Assembly: GCA_039707655.1 (NCBI GenBank)
Contig: CM077670.1
Span: 150,082,001 to 150,146,000, forward strand
Direction of reading: 5' to 3'
Origin: Elymus sibiricus
Lineage: Eukaryota; Streptophyta; Magnoliopsida; Poales; Poaceae
Length of the DNA stretch: 64,000 bases
The notes under the pieces were generated by a model, which was given only the letters and a program-made list of their open reading frames with translations, did not search any database and was not told the DNA's origin. The position numbers and the translations under genes are program-made. Each line of letters starts with the position of its first letter. Position 1 is the stretch's first letter. This document shows, in pieces, positions 34,836-46,032 of the stretch.

Positions 34836-37422
34836 CCCCGAATCAACGATCTTTATGATCAACTTGCTGGATCCTCTGTGTTCTCTAAGCTCGACTTAAG
34901 GTTGGGATACCATCAGATCCGAGTTCGTAAAGAGGATATTCCGAAGATCGCTTTTGTTACTCGTTATGGATCATACGAGTACACCGTAATGTCCTTCGGA
35001 TTAACTAATGCTCCAGCAACCTTCTCTCGATTGATGAACTATATCTTCATGGACTACCTTGACAAATTCGTCGTGGTTTATCTGGATGATATCCTTATAT
35101 TTTCCAAGAATGAAGAAGAGCACGCCGAACATCTTCGGCTTTGTATTGGAGAAACTCTGAGAACATCAACTGTATGCCAAATTTTCCAAGTGTGAATTCT
35201 GGTTATCTGAGGTGACTTATCTTGGTCATGTGATTTCCAAAGATGGCATTGCTGTTAACCCAGAACGAGTTCAGGCTATTCTTGACTGGACTCCTCCGTA
35301 GACTGTTAAGCAAGTCAGAAGTTTTCTCGGTCTTGCTAGCTATTGCCGTCGTTTCGTCGAGAACTTCTCCAAGATTGCTAAGCCACTGACTGATTTGCTC
35401 CACAAGGGCAAGAAGTTTGAGTGGACGGAAAAGTGCCAAGAAAGTTTTCAGACACTTAAAGATAAGTTGACATCTGCCCCAGTGCTAGCACCCCCAGATA
35501 CTCGCAAGGACTTTGTGATATATTGCAACGCATCCCGTCAAAGATTAGGATGTGTCCTAATGCAAGAGCGCAAAGTGATTGCTTATGGCTCTCGTTAGTT
35601 GCGTCCTCACGAAGATAAGTATCCCACACATGATCTCGAGTTAGCAGCAGTTATCTATGCTCTGAAGCTATGGCGACATTACCTTCTTGGTAATCGTTAC
35701 GAGATATACACGGACCACCAAAGTCTGAAGTATCTGTATACTCAACCAGATTTGAACCTCCGTCAGCAAAGATGGCTCGAGACAATAGCTGACTATGACA
35801 TGGGTATTTCTTATACCCCTGGCAAGGCTAATGTAATGGCCGATGCTTTGAGTCGCAAGTCTTATTGCAACAACCTCATGGTTCAGCAAGCACAACCTCT
35901 TCTCTATGAAGAACTTCGCAAGTTGAACCTTCACATTGTCCCACAGGGTCATCTCAATACCCTGGTTGTTGAACCAGACCTCGAGGACCTCATCAAGCAT
36001 ATACAGAAAGCTGACTCTGAGGTCGAGAAAATTAAGCGCGATCTCAAAAGGGGAAGGCCCTCGTTCTTCACTATTGATGCTGATGGCACCTTGTTCTTCA
36101 AAAATCGCTTAGTGGTTCCTAGAAAGGACAACCTGGATCTGACCCCGCGCGTCATGAAAGAAGCTCATGATATGCCTCTTTCAATTCACCCTAGTAGTAC
36201 CAAGATGTACCAAGACATTCGACAGAGATATTGGTGGCCGGATATGAAGCGAGACATTGTGCGTTATGTTGCTAAGTGTGACGTTTGCCGTCGCATTAAA
36301 GCAGAACATCAAAGGCCTGCTGGAACTCTGCAACCCCTTGATATTCCTGAATGGAAATGGGACAAAGTCGAAATGGATTTCATTACTGGTTTTCCCAGAT
36401 CACAGAAGGGTCATGATGCTATATTTGTCGTCATTGACCGATTCTCAAAGGTTGCTCACTTTCTGCCAGTCAAGGAGACGATCAATGCTAGTCAGTTAGC
36501 AAACTTATATGTTTCCAGAATCGTGTCACTTCACGGTATTCCGTTGGAGATCAATTCAGATCGTGGCAGCCTCTTTACCACAAGATTTTGGAACAGTTTC
36601 CAAGAAGCTATGGGAACTCATCTGTCCTTCAGCACCGCTTTTCACCCCCAGTCCCAGGAACAAGTTGAACGAGTCAATCAAGTGCTTGAAGATATGCTTC
36701 GAGCTTGTGTCATCTCATTCGGTAAGAAATGGGAGGAATCTCTCCCGTATGCTGAATTCTCATACAACAATAGCTATCAGGCTAGTTTGAAGATGGCACC
36801 CTTTGAAGTTCTCTATGGACGTAAGTGCCGAACCCCTCTGAATTGGTCAGAAACTGGGGAACGGCCACTCTTCGGTCCGGACATTATTCAACAAGTTGAA
36901 GAACAAGTCCGCATTGTCCGTGAACATTTGAAAACTGCTCAGTCTCGTCAGAAGAGCAATTATGACCGAAAACACCAGGTAATGGTCTATCAACCTGGCG
37001 AACAAGCTTACCTTCGTGTCACTCCGATGAAGGTCACTCACCGTTTTGGGATCAAAGGCAAGTTAGCTCCTTGCTACATTGGCCCGTTCCATATTCTCGC
37101 CCGTCGAGGAGAAGTGGCATATCAATTGGAATTGCCGCCAAACCTTTCACAAGTACATGATGTCTTTCATGTGTCACGACTCCGTCGCTGCTTCAAGGAT
37201 CCTATCCGAGCAGTGGATCATGAAATGCTTGAGCTGCAAGAGGATCTTTCTTATCAAGAGTATCCGATCCGCATTCTTGATCAAGCTAAACGTCGAACCC
37301 GTCAGAAGGCAATCAAGTTCCTTAAAGTACAGTGGTCGAATCATTCTGAAGATGAAGCCACTTGGGAACGCGAAGATCGTCTTCGTGAAGAATACCCCGC
37401 TCTCTTCCAGCCTACCTCTTAA
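34836..37422 (+). pseudogene. Gypsy pol remnant: RT (partial), RNase H, integrase, chromodomain-like end
   Basis: Recognisable RT begins at [11 protein letters not shown] and contains [12 protein letters not shown], so the YLDD site is kept. A 1-nt gain near 35140-35142 breaks the frame; stops follow at 35158-35160, 35299-35301 and 35596-35598. From 35599 to 37422 a 607-codon frame holds RNase H, a zinc-binding CDVCRR region, the integrase core ([23 protein letters not shown]) and a chromodomain-like tail (KFLKVQW...WERED). The N-terminal RT, protease and gag are absent, so this copy cannot make a complete set of proteins. Confidence 0.85.
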
Positions 37423-37445
37423 TTCTCGGGACGAGAATTTCTTTT

Positions 37446-37458
37446 AGAGGAGGAGAAT
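37446..37458 (+). other. Polypurine tract of the Gypsy element
   Basis: AGAGGAGGAGAAT lies directly before the 3' LTR, where plus-strand DNA synthesis is primed. Confidence 0.8.
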
Positions 37459-40400
37459 TGTAACACCCCATGTAATTAAGCTACAGTCATCCCCCTCTGA
37501 TAATGCCAAGTCATCATGTTTAACAGTGCTTGATCATCATTTGCATCATATCTCATTTCAAATTCCAACTCAAATTGAAGTTCAAATATAAATTGAAAAT
37601 GAAAGTTGTTCCAATTTGGAAACTAAAATGTTCACTAAATAGCAAATAATCCATAACTAATTATGTTAAGAAAAAAAACATCACCTAAATTCCCTAGATG
37701 AGTCTAACATCCTAAAACAGTACCAAAACAGCAGTAATTAATCCATTTCATTAAAATAATAAAATCAAATGAAATCATTTATTCACCAAACCTTTTTCTG
37801 GCAGTGAGTTATATTGCCTAGTATTTAAATGGACAATTCCCATATTTTACAAAATTGAAATGGAGGCCAGACATTTTGCAAAACAGAAAAGCAAAGACAA
37901 AACAGAAAAGAAAAGGGAAAAGAATAACGGGTTACTGTGCACTTGGGCTTCCAGTGCACAGTGCAAAATCGGCCCGGCCCAGCGAGGCCTTCTCCTTCCT
38001 CTCGTGCGCCAGAAGTCATGGCGCGCTCGAACGCGCGCGCGCCGTCCACCCGCCGTCTTGCCTCGCTGTCGGCCATCCGGTGGTGCCCCGCGTGAATAAG
38101 GACCCCGCGCATCCCCCTGGCGAAACCCTAGCCCGATTCCCCCTCCCCTCGCTCGCCATCGACCTCACCCGAGCGCAGCCATGGCGGTTCCTCCCTAGAT
38201 CGCGTGGCCACCGCCTCCCTCTCGTCGCCGCACCGTGTCCAACTCCTTCCCCGTCCTCGACTACGTCGCCTACGCCTCGCCGTTGGAGCTCGGAGCCGCC
38301 ATCGCGGCGCCCACGAGCTCGTCTTCAACCTACGGGCACCCAAGTCCCTGCTGTCGATTCGCCGCCGTCGCGCTTCCCCGAGTCCACCTTTGCACGCCTA
38401 CAGGACCACTGTGAGCCCCGCATTATTCCCCTCTCCTCTCGCCGCCGTTTGCTAGCCGTAGTAGCCGTCCTCGTCGTGCCCGAGCTCTCCACCGCGGAGC
38501 TCGTCACCGGCGTCATTCCGGTGACCATTTGGTCACGGGCTCGTGCCCGTTAGCTTCGCCGCATCGCGTAGGCCTCGCCTAGGCTCTTAGTTCGCTCGCT
38601 ACCGCGCTGCAACGCCGTCCCCGAACACCACCCGTAGCCGCCGCCGCCCGCCGTCGTCGCCGTGCCCGATTCCGGCCACCTCAGCCGTTGTGACCACCGC
38701 CATCGGACGCGGCGTGAAGTGCACGTTCTAGAGAGCCCGGCCGCGCGCGATTTGGTGCACCACAGCGCAAACCCGAGCTCGCCGGAGTTCGGCCGCCGCG
38801 GGAGAGCTCGCCGGAGCACTCCGGTGGGCGGCGCTGACCTGGCGCCGACGTGGCCGCGCCCTGTGCCACTGACTGCTGGGCCCCCACGAACCCAGTTGAC
38901 CGAGTCAACTCGGCTGACTGGGTAGCCCAGTCACTGACACGCGGGCCCCACCCTGTTTAAACATTTTTAAAAATAAATAAAAATGTTAATTAAACCGTTA
39001 ATTAATCTGTTAGTTAATTAGTTAACTAAACAGTCACTGACAGTGGCTCCCACTAGCTAATTAGGTTAATTAGTTAATTTAATCTACTGTTAAAATGATA
39101 GAGTCTATGACAGATGGGCCCCACCCGTCAGATTGACCAGTCAACCGGCTGGGTTGACTGCTGACGTCATCATGACGTTCTGCTGACGTCACCATTCACT
39201 GCTTTGGATAATTCAAATTAAATAATTCCAGAAATTCCAGAAAATGATTAAAACCTTGAAAAATCATATAAATTAAACCGTAACTCGGATGAAAATAATT
39301 TATATATGAAAAACGATCAGAAAAATATGACGAATCTGAATATCCTACCCACATACCTGCCACACCCCTCTAACATACTAAACATGGAACCTTTTGCCCG
39401 ATTTCGATAAATGAATAGTGCATGACTTTAATAAAATAATTCCAGATAAATTCCTAAATTATCTAAAACAATTAGATAGGCATTATATCACCTCTGCATA
39501 TCATTTAGGCATGTCATGCATCGCTGTTGCATTGTTGCCGTGAATTTATTGTTTCTTCCCCCTCCTTCTCTCCCGATAGACGCCGAGACCACCGCCGACG
39601 CAGCTAAGTACGACTACGCTCCAGACGACCAGCCTTCAGACGACCAGCCCCTCTCAGCAGAGCTTCCAGGCAAGCAAACCCCCTTGATCATCCAGATATC
39701 GCCTATTCTTTCCCTCTTATTCTTGCATTAGAATTGCCCCTGTTACTGTTCTGATAGTTCCTATTCTGATGCATAGCCTGGTTTTGTAACCTGTTGTTGA
39801 TACTTTACCTGTTATCCTATATGCTTAGTATAGGTTGCTTAGTGATCCATCAATGGCCCCACACCCTTGTCCTTGTTGCCATGCTTTTCCACTAGTGACT
39901 CGATCAGTATGATCGACGGTCAAAGATCAACTCATCACCGCACATTCCCCTCTAAGTTGTTCGACTCTGCAGAGCTACCACCGAGTGCCGAGGGTGATAC
40001 CTCTTATCTCACTTCCGATGATGCCTCTGTAGAATAGCTATCCGGTTGTGGGTTACCGAGGGTGATTCCTCTTTCATCACCTCCGATTAAGCTTCCGTCG
40101 TGCAACTCCTCCTGTGTGAATCCATCGAGGGTGATTCCTCCGGGTTCACCTTGACCGATACTTCGAGTGGGAATCCATCAAGGGTGATTCCTCGGATTCC
40201 TTCTCGATACTTTGGACACACGGGTACTTTGACTTTACTACTGTCATTTGATAAAGACGGGTCGGCTCCAAGAGCACCCGCGAGCCGTGTGTTACCAAGT
40301 CAGAGCGACAGGAATCCTGTTCGTCTCTGCGAGCTGCTAAATACGCCTAACGGATTTGGGTATTTGATCTGAGTAGGCCACTGGCCTTATACGCACTACC

Positions 40401-41563
40401 ACCACGTGGGATAATGGTTATGGGACCCTCTACGTCGTATGTATCAGCCGAAAGCTCTTCAGACGTCACAGCTCAGAGATGCGGGCTGATTGCTGGGGTG
40501 GGCTGGTTACGTCACTTGTGTATACAGTGTCGCGCCTGGGCCCGGCCAGTCTCGCAACGTGCAGGAGTGCAAAGGGCGATGGCCCAAGACCCCTTCGCAC
40601 TTAGGATTTAGACCGGCGTGCTGACCTCTCTGCTGAGCCTAGGTAGGACTGCGTCGTGTCGATTACCCGAGGCCGGGCATTACCCAGCAAATTTGTCCGG
40701 CCAGATGTGATCGAGCGTGTTGGGTAACAGTAGTGCACCCCTGCAGGGAAGTGATCTATTCGAATAGCCGTGACCACGGTAACAGGACGCTCGGAGTTGT
40801 ATCCTATCCACTACAACTACAAACTGATGATGATTCAATATTAAACTGTTAATACTGCTCTCGGGATCGCTTTCTTGTAGGGAGTCGAGAAAGGATCTGA
40901 GGGCGTTGCTATTATGTAACCACTATTATATGCTATTGTGTTCTACTCTCTTCTGATGCTGCAAGATTGCTTCAAGATGCTAGTCTTCGATAGGCTAGGC
41001 TTCTCCCCCTCTATTCTGGCATTCTGCAGTTCAGTCCAAAGATACAGCCCCATTCCTTTGATACCGATGCATACTTAGTATAGTTCTGATGTCAGTCTTG
41101 CGAGTACTTTGGATGAGTACTCACGGTTGCTTTGCTATCTTTTTCCCCATACCCGGTTGCTGCGATCAGACGACGAAGTCCCGGAGCCAGACGCCACCAC
41201 AGGAGCTTACTACCAGGAGAGTCCCGAAGGCACGTACTATTGGGTTGAGCCAGCCGACCAGGAGTAGTTCGGAGGCCCTAGGCAGGAGGCTCGCCTTTTC
41301 GATCAGTGTCGCTGTTTGTGCTAGCCTTCTTAAGGCAACTTGTTTAACTTTGTGTCTGTACTCAGATACTTTTGTTTCCGCTGATGCTTGTATGACTCGA
41401 GCTTATGTATTCGAGCCCTCGAGGCCCCTGACTTGTAATATAAAGCTTGTATGATTTTTATTTGTGTTTAGAGTTGTGTTATGATATCTTCCCATGACTC
41501 TCTGATCTCGATCGTGTGCATTTGCGTGTATGATTAGTGCACGGTCGAGCAGAGGGCGTCACA
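37459..41563 (+). repeat. 3' LTR of the Gypsy element (4105 bp)
   Basis: Collinear with 30227-34304 with scattered substitutions and a few short indels. Ends CACA, followed by GTTT. Confidence 0.9.
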
Positions 41564-43094
41564 GTTTTCCTCATAACTGTTTGTCGATTTTAAACTTCTG
41601 TTTTTTCTGTCCTTGAACTTACCAACGTTTTTTACCAGTGAGATGTGCACTCTCTTTGGGAAACAAAGTGCATGAACGTTCACATGGAGAGTAATTGAAC
41701 TTTTGAGCACTTTCTTTTTATATATCTAACACTCGTTTATTAACCAGAATTGAACTAAACTAGAATTTGAAATTGAACTGATATAAAATATTGGAACTGA
41801 ACTGAGTGTATTTTCATATTTCTGCTAGCATGCATCAAGACATTTTATATATATTTTTCTACAGTAGAATATATACTAATTTTTATGCCAAGTAACTTCA
41901 AACAAAACAGAAGTGGAGCTTCATTTACAAGAATAGAACAAAACATATTGTAGTTTCGATCCATACAAGGTTTTCTCAAATGCTTATTAAGGCATAACAC
42001 AAACACCTACTGTACTATAGGAAGAACACGTAAACATAGAGGAAATTGGACATAAAATCGTTAAGTAGGTGAACTGAAAAGCACACAAAACATGTACCAA
42101 AAAACACAACATCCTGAGTGCTGCATCGTCGAATGGCCTCCTGTGGCAGAGGTGAACGGCTTGTGGTGGCAAAGGTGAGCAGCCTGATCACTGCATCATC
42201 GCACGGCCTCGTGTGGCGGTAAGGGGGAACGGCTTGAGCGCTGTGTCGGCAAACGGCCTCGTGTGAAAGCAGTGAACGGCCTGGGCACTGCGCACAGGGA
42301 GCGCCAGGCCGTGGCCCAAACCCTGCACGCTGGCCCTCCGGCGGCAGGGATAAGCGCGGTGAGGGGCGGCCCTTTTCCAACAAAACTACATCAAATAGTA
42401 AACTAACTTTTCGTAATGCATTGCAGCAGCGACAGACTGCCCTGTGATTGGGTCCTCGACGAGCACGACCGAAAGCTCAACATCTTTGACATTGTAGAAG
42501 CAACAACACATTTTGCCCGGCTTCTCGACTCCCTGCCCAATTTTCCTGAGAAGCAAGATAGACAAGAGAGAAATTCTTCTCTCTTACAGCTGAAAAATTA
42601 AACACATCAAAAAAATCAGATTTTTTTGGCTCTCAACCTCCTGCATATATATATTCGAACTGATGTTTTTCTAAACACATATAACATAAAACCAAACTGT
42701 GTGCATAAAACCAAACTACTATATAACATAAAACCAAACTTTTCCAATTCTGTGTACCAAACTACTATATAGCATAAAACCAAACTGTTTTTCTAAACAC
42801 ATATTGAACCACCAAACTACCATAAACATAGCACCGAACACATTTTAACTATTTTCTGTGTTTCTTCATGAATGGATGGTAGGATATGTACATTAAACTG
42901 GGGGGAGAGAACCAATAGCTGTACCTCCTGGGTAGTAATACATGAACTCTTCTGGACAGTAATACATGAACTTCTTGGTACAGAAAATTTGTTTTCTCAA
43001 CACAGACATTTTTCTGTAATAAAAACTGCTACATCCATGCAATTCTTCACATAAAAAACAATACTGTAACAACCAACATAAGAATAGGTTATCC

Positions 43095-43535
43095 AAACTT
43101 AGGTTTCAGGTAAACATGTTTACAGTTTCTGCTACGATTGCACCAGTGACAAGGAGTGATTCATGCTCCTGGAAATCTGATGCTGCAAAACTAGTCTGCT
43201 TTGCTTGTCGTAGTGCAACTTGACTGCATGGGCATAAACCTTATGTTAAGCACCTAACAAAACTGCATGTCAATAAAAAGGATGGAAGAGATGCTTGCTA
43301 ACCTGGAAGATCCGTGCTTTTTTTTGGAGCATTTAGTGTGGAGATAACAGTCTTGCTATAACTCATTTGTGCTGTATGATTATCAAATGGCATGAAGAGA
43401 TGAAGTTCCTTCTCAGTTCTGCTATTTTTTAAGTGCAATGATGCAGAACCTGAGGAACTATTAGAAGATGTAGGCAAAACATATGATTCATTTGTCATAT
43501 CTGGTTGTTGATGATCGACTGAGATAAATGGATAA
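43095..43535 (-). other. Exon-like minus-strand fragment of unknown protein
   Basis: An open stretch at about 43535-43310 has balanced residue use (HQQPDMTNESYVLP...KKSTDLP) and ends at a possible donor (CCAG|GTTAGC). About 100 nt further, a second open stretch reads QVALRQAKQTSFAASDF...ESLLVTGAIVAETV. Together they resemble two exons of a host gene fragment. I do not recognise the protein. It may be a captured or decayed gene piece. Confidence 0.35.
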
Positions 43536-44774
43536 TAGTTGAACTGACTTAATTTTTCTGAAAAGAAAATGTTTTTTGAGTTTTTCTTTTTGTTTCGTTT
43601 AAACTTACAAAATTGTGATATAGGTAGAACATGGAAACACAAAGGAGATTGTACTTATAATTGGGAAGTAGATGAACTGAAAAACATTCAAAAAATGAAC
43701 TCAAATTGTTTGAAGCTCCAGAACCCTCACGATGAATTTTTTTAATGCACCACGTGAACAAAAAATTTAGGAATTTTCCCTGTGACATGTAAATTTTCTT
43801 CGTTTCGACAACATGAACTTCAAAAGAACATTATAATATGGATCTGTCGAACGAACACCATTTCGTCAAAAGAGACTGTAAATCTCATATCCAACAGATA
43901 ATGAGATTAAATAATACTAAAAATACTGAAAATCTCCATCGCATTATGGCTGGGAAACAAGGAAACAATGTAAGTTTTGAAACAATGGAGGAGAGTTCAG
44001 AGAGAGAACATCACATGAGAGAGAAACAACAATATGAATGTATGGGGAAAAAGTCAGCAGATAAAAGAGAGAGAGAGAGAGGAGACTTGCGGCAGCAGCA
44101 GCAACGCCTGTGTCAGTGAGAGAGAACAAGCACGCAGCCAGCAGTAGCTAACACTCGCAAGAGAAGAGATAGCGGCGACGGCACAACACGCCTGGGAGCA
44201 GCAACAGGCCAAGCATTAATTGGGGAATATAGAGCAGCAGCATAGCGCGCGACGCCCAGGACAATGCATGACCATGGCGGCCGGCCAGTTACATGTACGG
44301 GTGAAGGGAGAGAGAGCAGCAGCAAGCCAAATAGGCCATCAGTTCAAGTACGGGAGGAGGAAAAAGAGAGACCGGCCAACAGTTCACACATAGGAGGAGA
44401 TGGAGTGGAGCAGCACAACGCCCGCGGCGTAGAGAGAGAGCACGAGCATGCAGTTTTTAGCATCACTTCTAAACCTTTTGTTTTTCACTCCTATCTAAAC
44501 TTCAACAAATTCTCTAGTGGACCTATCATACTTGTCAAAAGTAACCAACACGAATGATCTCCACCAGTCACCAATTTACTCAAACCATCCACACTCATAT
44601 GAGCTTTCCATTCAAGATTTCCTGTCCTATCTTCTTCTAAACAAATTGAGAACTTGAACCACATTTTTTTTGGAAGCTATACTGAAAGGCTACCACATAT
44701 ACTACTTTACAGCAAGTAGCTTTCGAACAAAACATAATTGAAAGTTGCAAGCATTTGAATAGGAGGAAGTCCAA

Positions 44775-44895
44775 CTCAGCTGCAAGCATAAGGTCAACCA
44801 GAGCATCAGAACAAGTACACTCAGCTGCAAGCATAAGGTCAACCAAGCATCAGAATAAGTCCAACTTGGCTGCAAGCATAAGGTCAACCAGAACA
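44775..44895 (+). repeat. 45-bp tandem repeat, three copies
   Basis: TGCAAGCATAAGGTCAACCA occurs at 44781, 44826 and 44871, exactly 45 bp apart, with similar intervening AGCATCAGAA sequence. Confidence 0.9.
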
Positions 44896-45425
44896 ATTGA
44901 GGGAAGACACCTTATGTCCAGACAAATGCTCAGCACAAAACAGAATTCAGGGGCAAAAAATTCTTCTCTTTTCCGACATTTAACACAAACACCTTGCTGG
45001 CATAAAATCTCTATAGAGCATGTCAGCAGCAGGTTCGTCGTTAGCCATCCCCGTACTGTCCCTACTGATTCTCCCTTCCTGCCCAACCAAATCACATCGA
45101 ACTGCAGATGCGCAATGTTGACACCAAACCAGGGATACAGGAGCTGGAGCAGGAGCCCCATATGTTATTTTAAATGCCGATGGAAGGAATTGAGAGCTCC
45201 TATTATAGATCATCATTTGCAAAACAGAACAGAACTGAAAGAAATTTAGGAGTTTTGGCCGGTGCTGTTTTAGTTTCCCCATTCAACACATTCTACAATA
45301 GCAACCAGAAAAAAAAAATCCATTTACAACTAATTGGAGATTAACTGATAAGATGAAATGAAACAGACTAAAAAAGGTGAACTGAAATTTGAACCTCCAT
45401 GAAGCCTCTCGACGGACTGGAGCTT

Positions 45426-45730
45426 CGTTCATTCCAGGAGCTTGACCAGCAGAGGAGCACCAACTAGAACGGATCGCAGCGGCAACGAGACCAGGGGCCG
45501 CGGCGGTGGGCAAGGGAGACGGCGGTGGAGGGGACGGGGGCTACGGCAGCCGATCCGAGCGAGGCCGTGGCGACGGCTGTAGGTGGTGGCAGCGGGCGAG
45601 GAGCCCGGCGGTGGTTGAGACGGGAGGCGGCGGGGGCGGGGAACACGACGACTGAGGAAGTGGGAGGTGGTGGTGGTGGGGCGCGGGCCGGCGTCGGCAA
45701 CCGTGATGGCTGTGGAGGTGGGAGGTGGTG
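45426..45730. repeat. GC-rich minisatellite-like flank, left of the inverted-LTR element
   Basis: GGTGGTGG- and GGCGGCGG-type words dominate. The same composition resumes at 49529-49740, so the 3.8-kb element at 45731-49528 interrupted one GC-rich stretch. Open frames here are compositional. Confidence 0.5.
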
Positions 45731-45928
45731 TGTTAGGAGCCTCCTGTAATCTGCTCCTACATGGGCTTGGCCCTTCAACCAGCACATGGGCCGGACCTGG
45801 CTGTGTGCCACCCTGAGCGATGATGACTACAAGTACCAACACAGGAGACAGCAAACAGATCATCCATCTGGATCAGGCAAGGCACGGCACCGGCGGCTCT
45901 CCTCCCTTTCCCAGGAGGCTCCTAACAT
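45731..45928 (+). repeat. Left terminal repeat, inverted relative to the right LTR
   Basis: Read on the plus strand it starts TGTTAGGAGCCTCCTGTAAT and follows the right LTR (read on the minus strand) for about 185 nt with few differences. It then ends AGGAGGCTCCTAACA instead of continuing into the rest of the LTR. Its two tips are therefore complementary over 14 nt. Confidence 0.85.
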
Positions 45929-46032
45929 CCCTCCCTTCTTGAAACTCGGCTTGTCCCCAAGCCGACACCACTGCCACCCCCGCCCGGGTCCCAGTGCACT
46001 TGATGTTCCTGGAAATGATCGGAGTTGCGGTG

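Larger units (their letters stand above)
30227..41563 (+). mobile_element. Gypsy chromovirus with ~4.1-kb LTRs and a deleted interior
   Basis: LTRs at 30227-34304 and 37459-41563 both run TGTAACACCC...GTCACA. GTTT flanks both sides (30223-30226 and 41564-41567), fitting a 4-bp or degraded 5-bp target duplication. The interior (34305-37458) is only about 3.15 kb: gag, protease and the start of reverse transcriptase are missing. In the first 330 bp the LTRs differ at about nine sites (2-3 percent by eye), so insertion was fairly recent but not new. The interior order RT-RNaseH-integrase and a C-terminal chromodomain-like stretch place it among chromoviruses, perhaps Tekay-like. Confidence 0.88.
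41564..45425. other. Unassigned region right of the Gypsy element
   Basis: No complete gene recognised. It contains repeated CATAAAACCAAACT words (42680-42810), GA-rich tracts (43980-44100), a 45-bp tandem repeat (44775-44895) and an exon-like minus-strand block at 43310-43535. Short frames elsewhere lack domain signals. It continues the DNA interrupted at 30226. Confidence 0.4.

Noticed and set aside
42416..42601. Possible receptor-kinase juxtamembrane fragment (FDIVEATTHFA)
   Set aside because: The resemblance covers only about ten residues and no kinase motif follows.
45429..45863. Proline-rich 144-codon ORF
   Set aside because: It crosses the element boundary at 45731 and repeats in part at 49396-49833, so it is a composite of GC-rich flank and terminal repeat.
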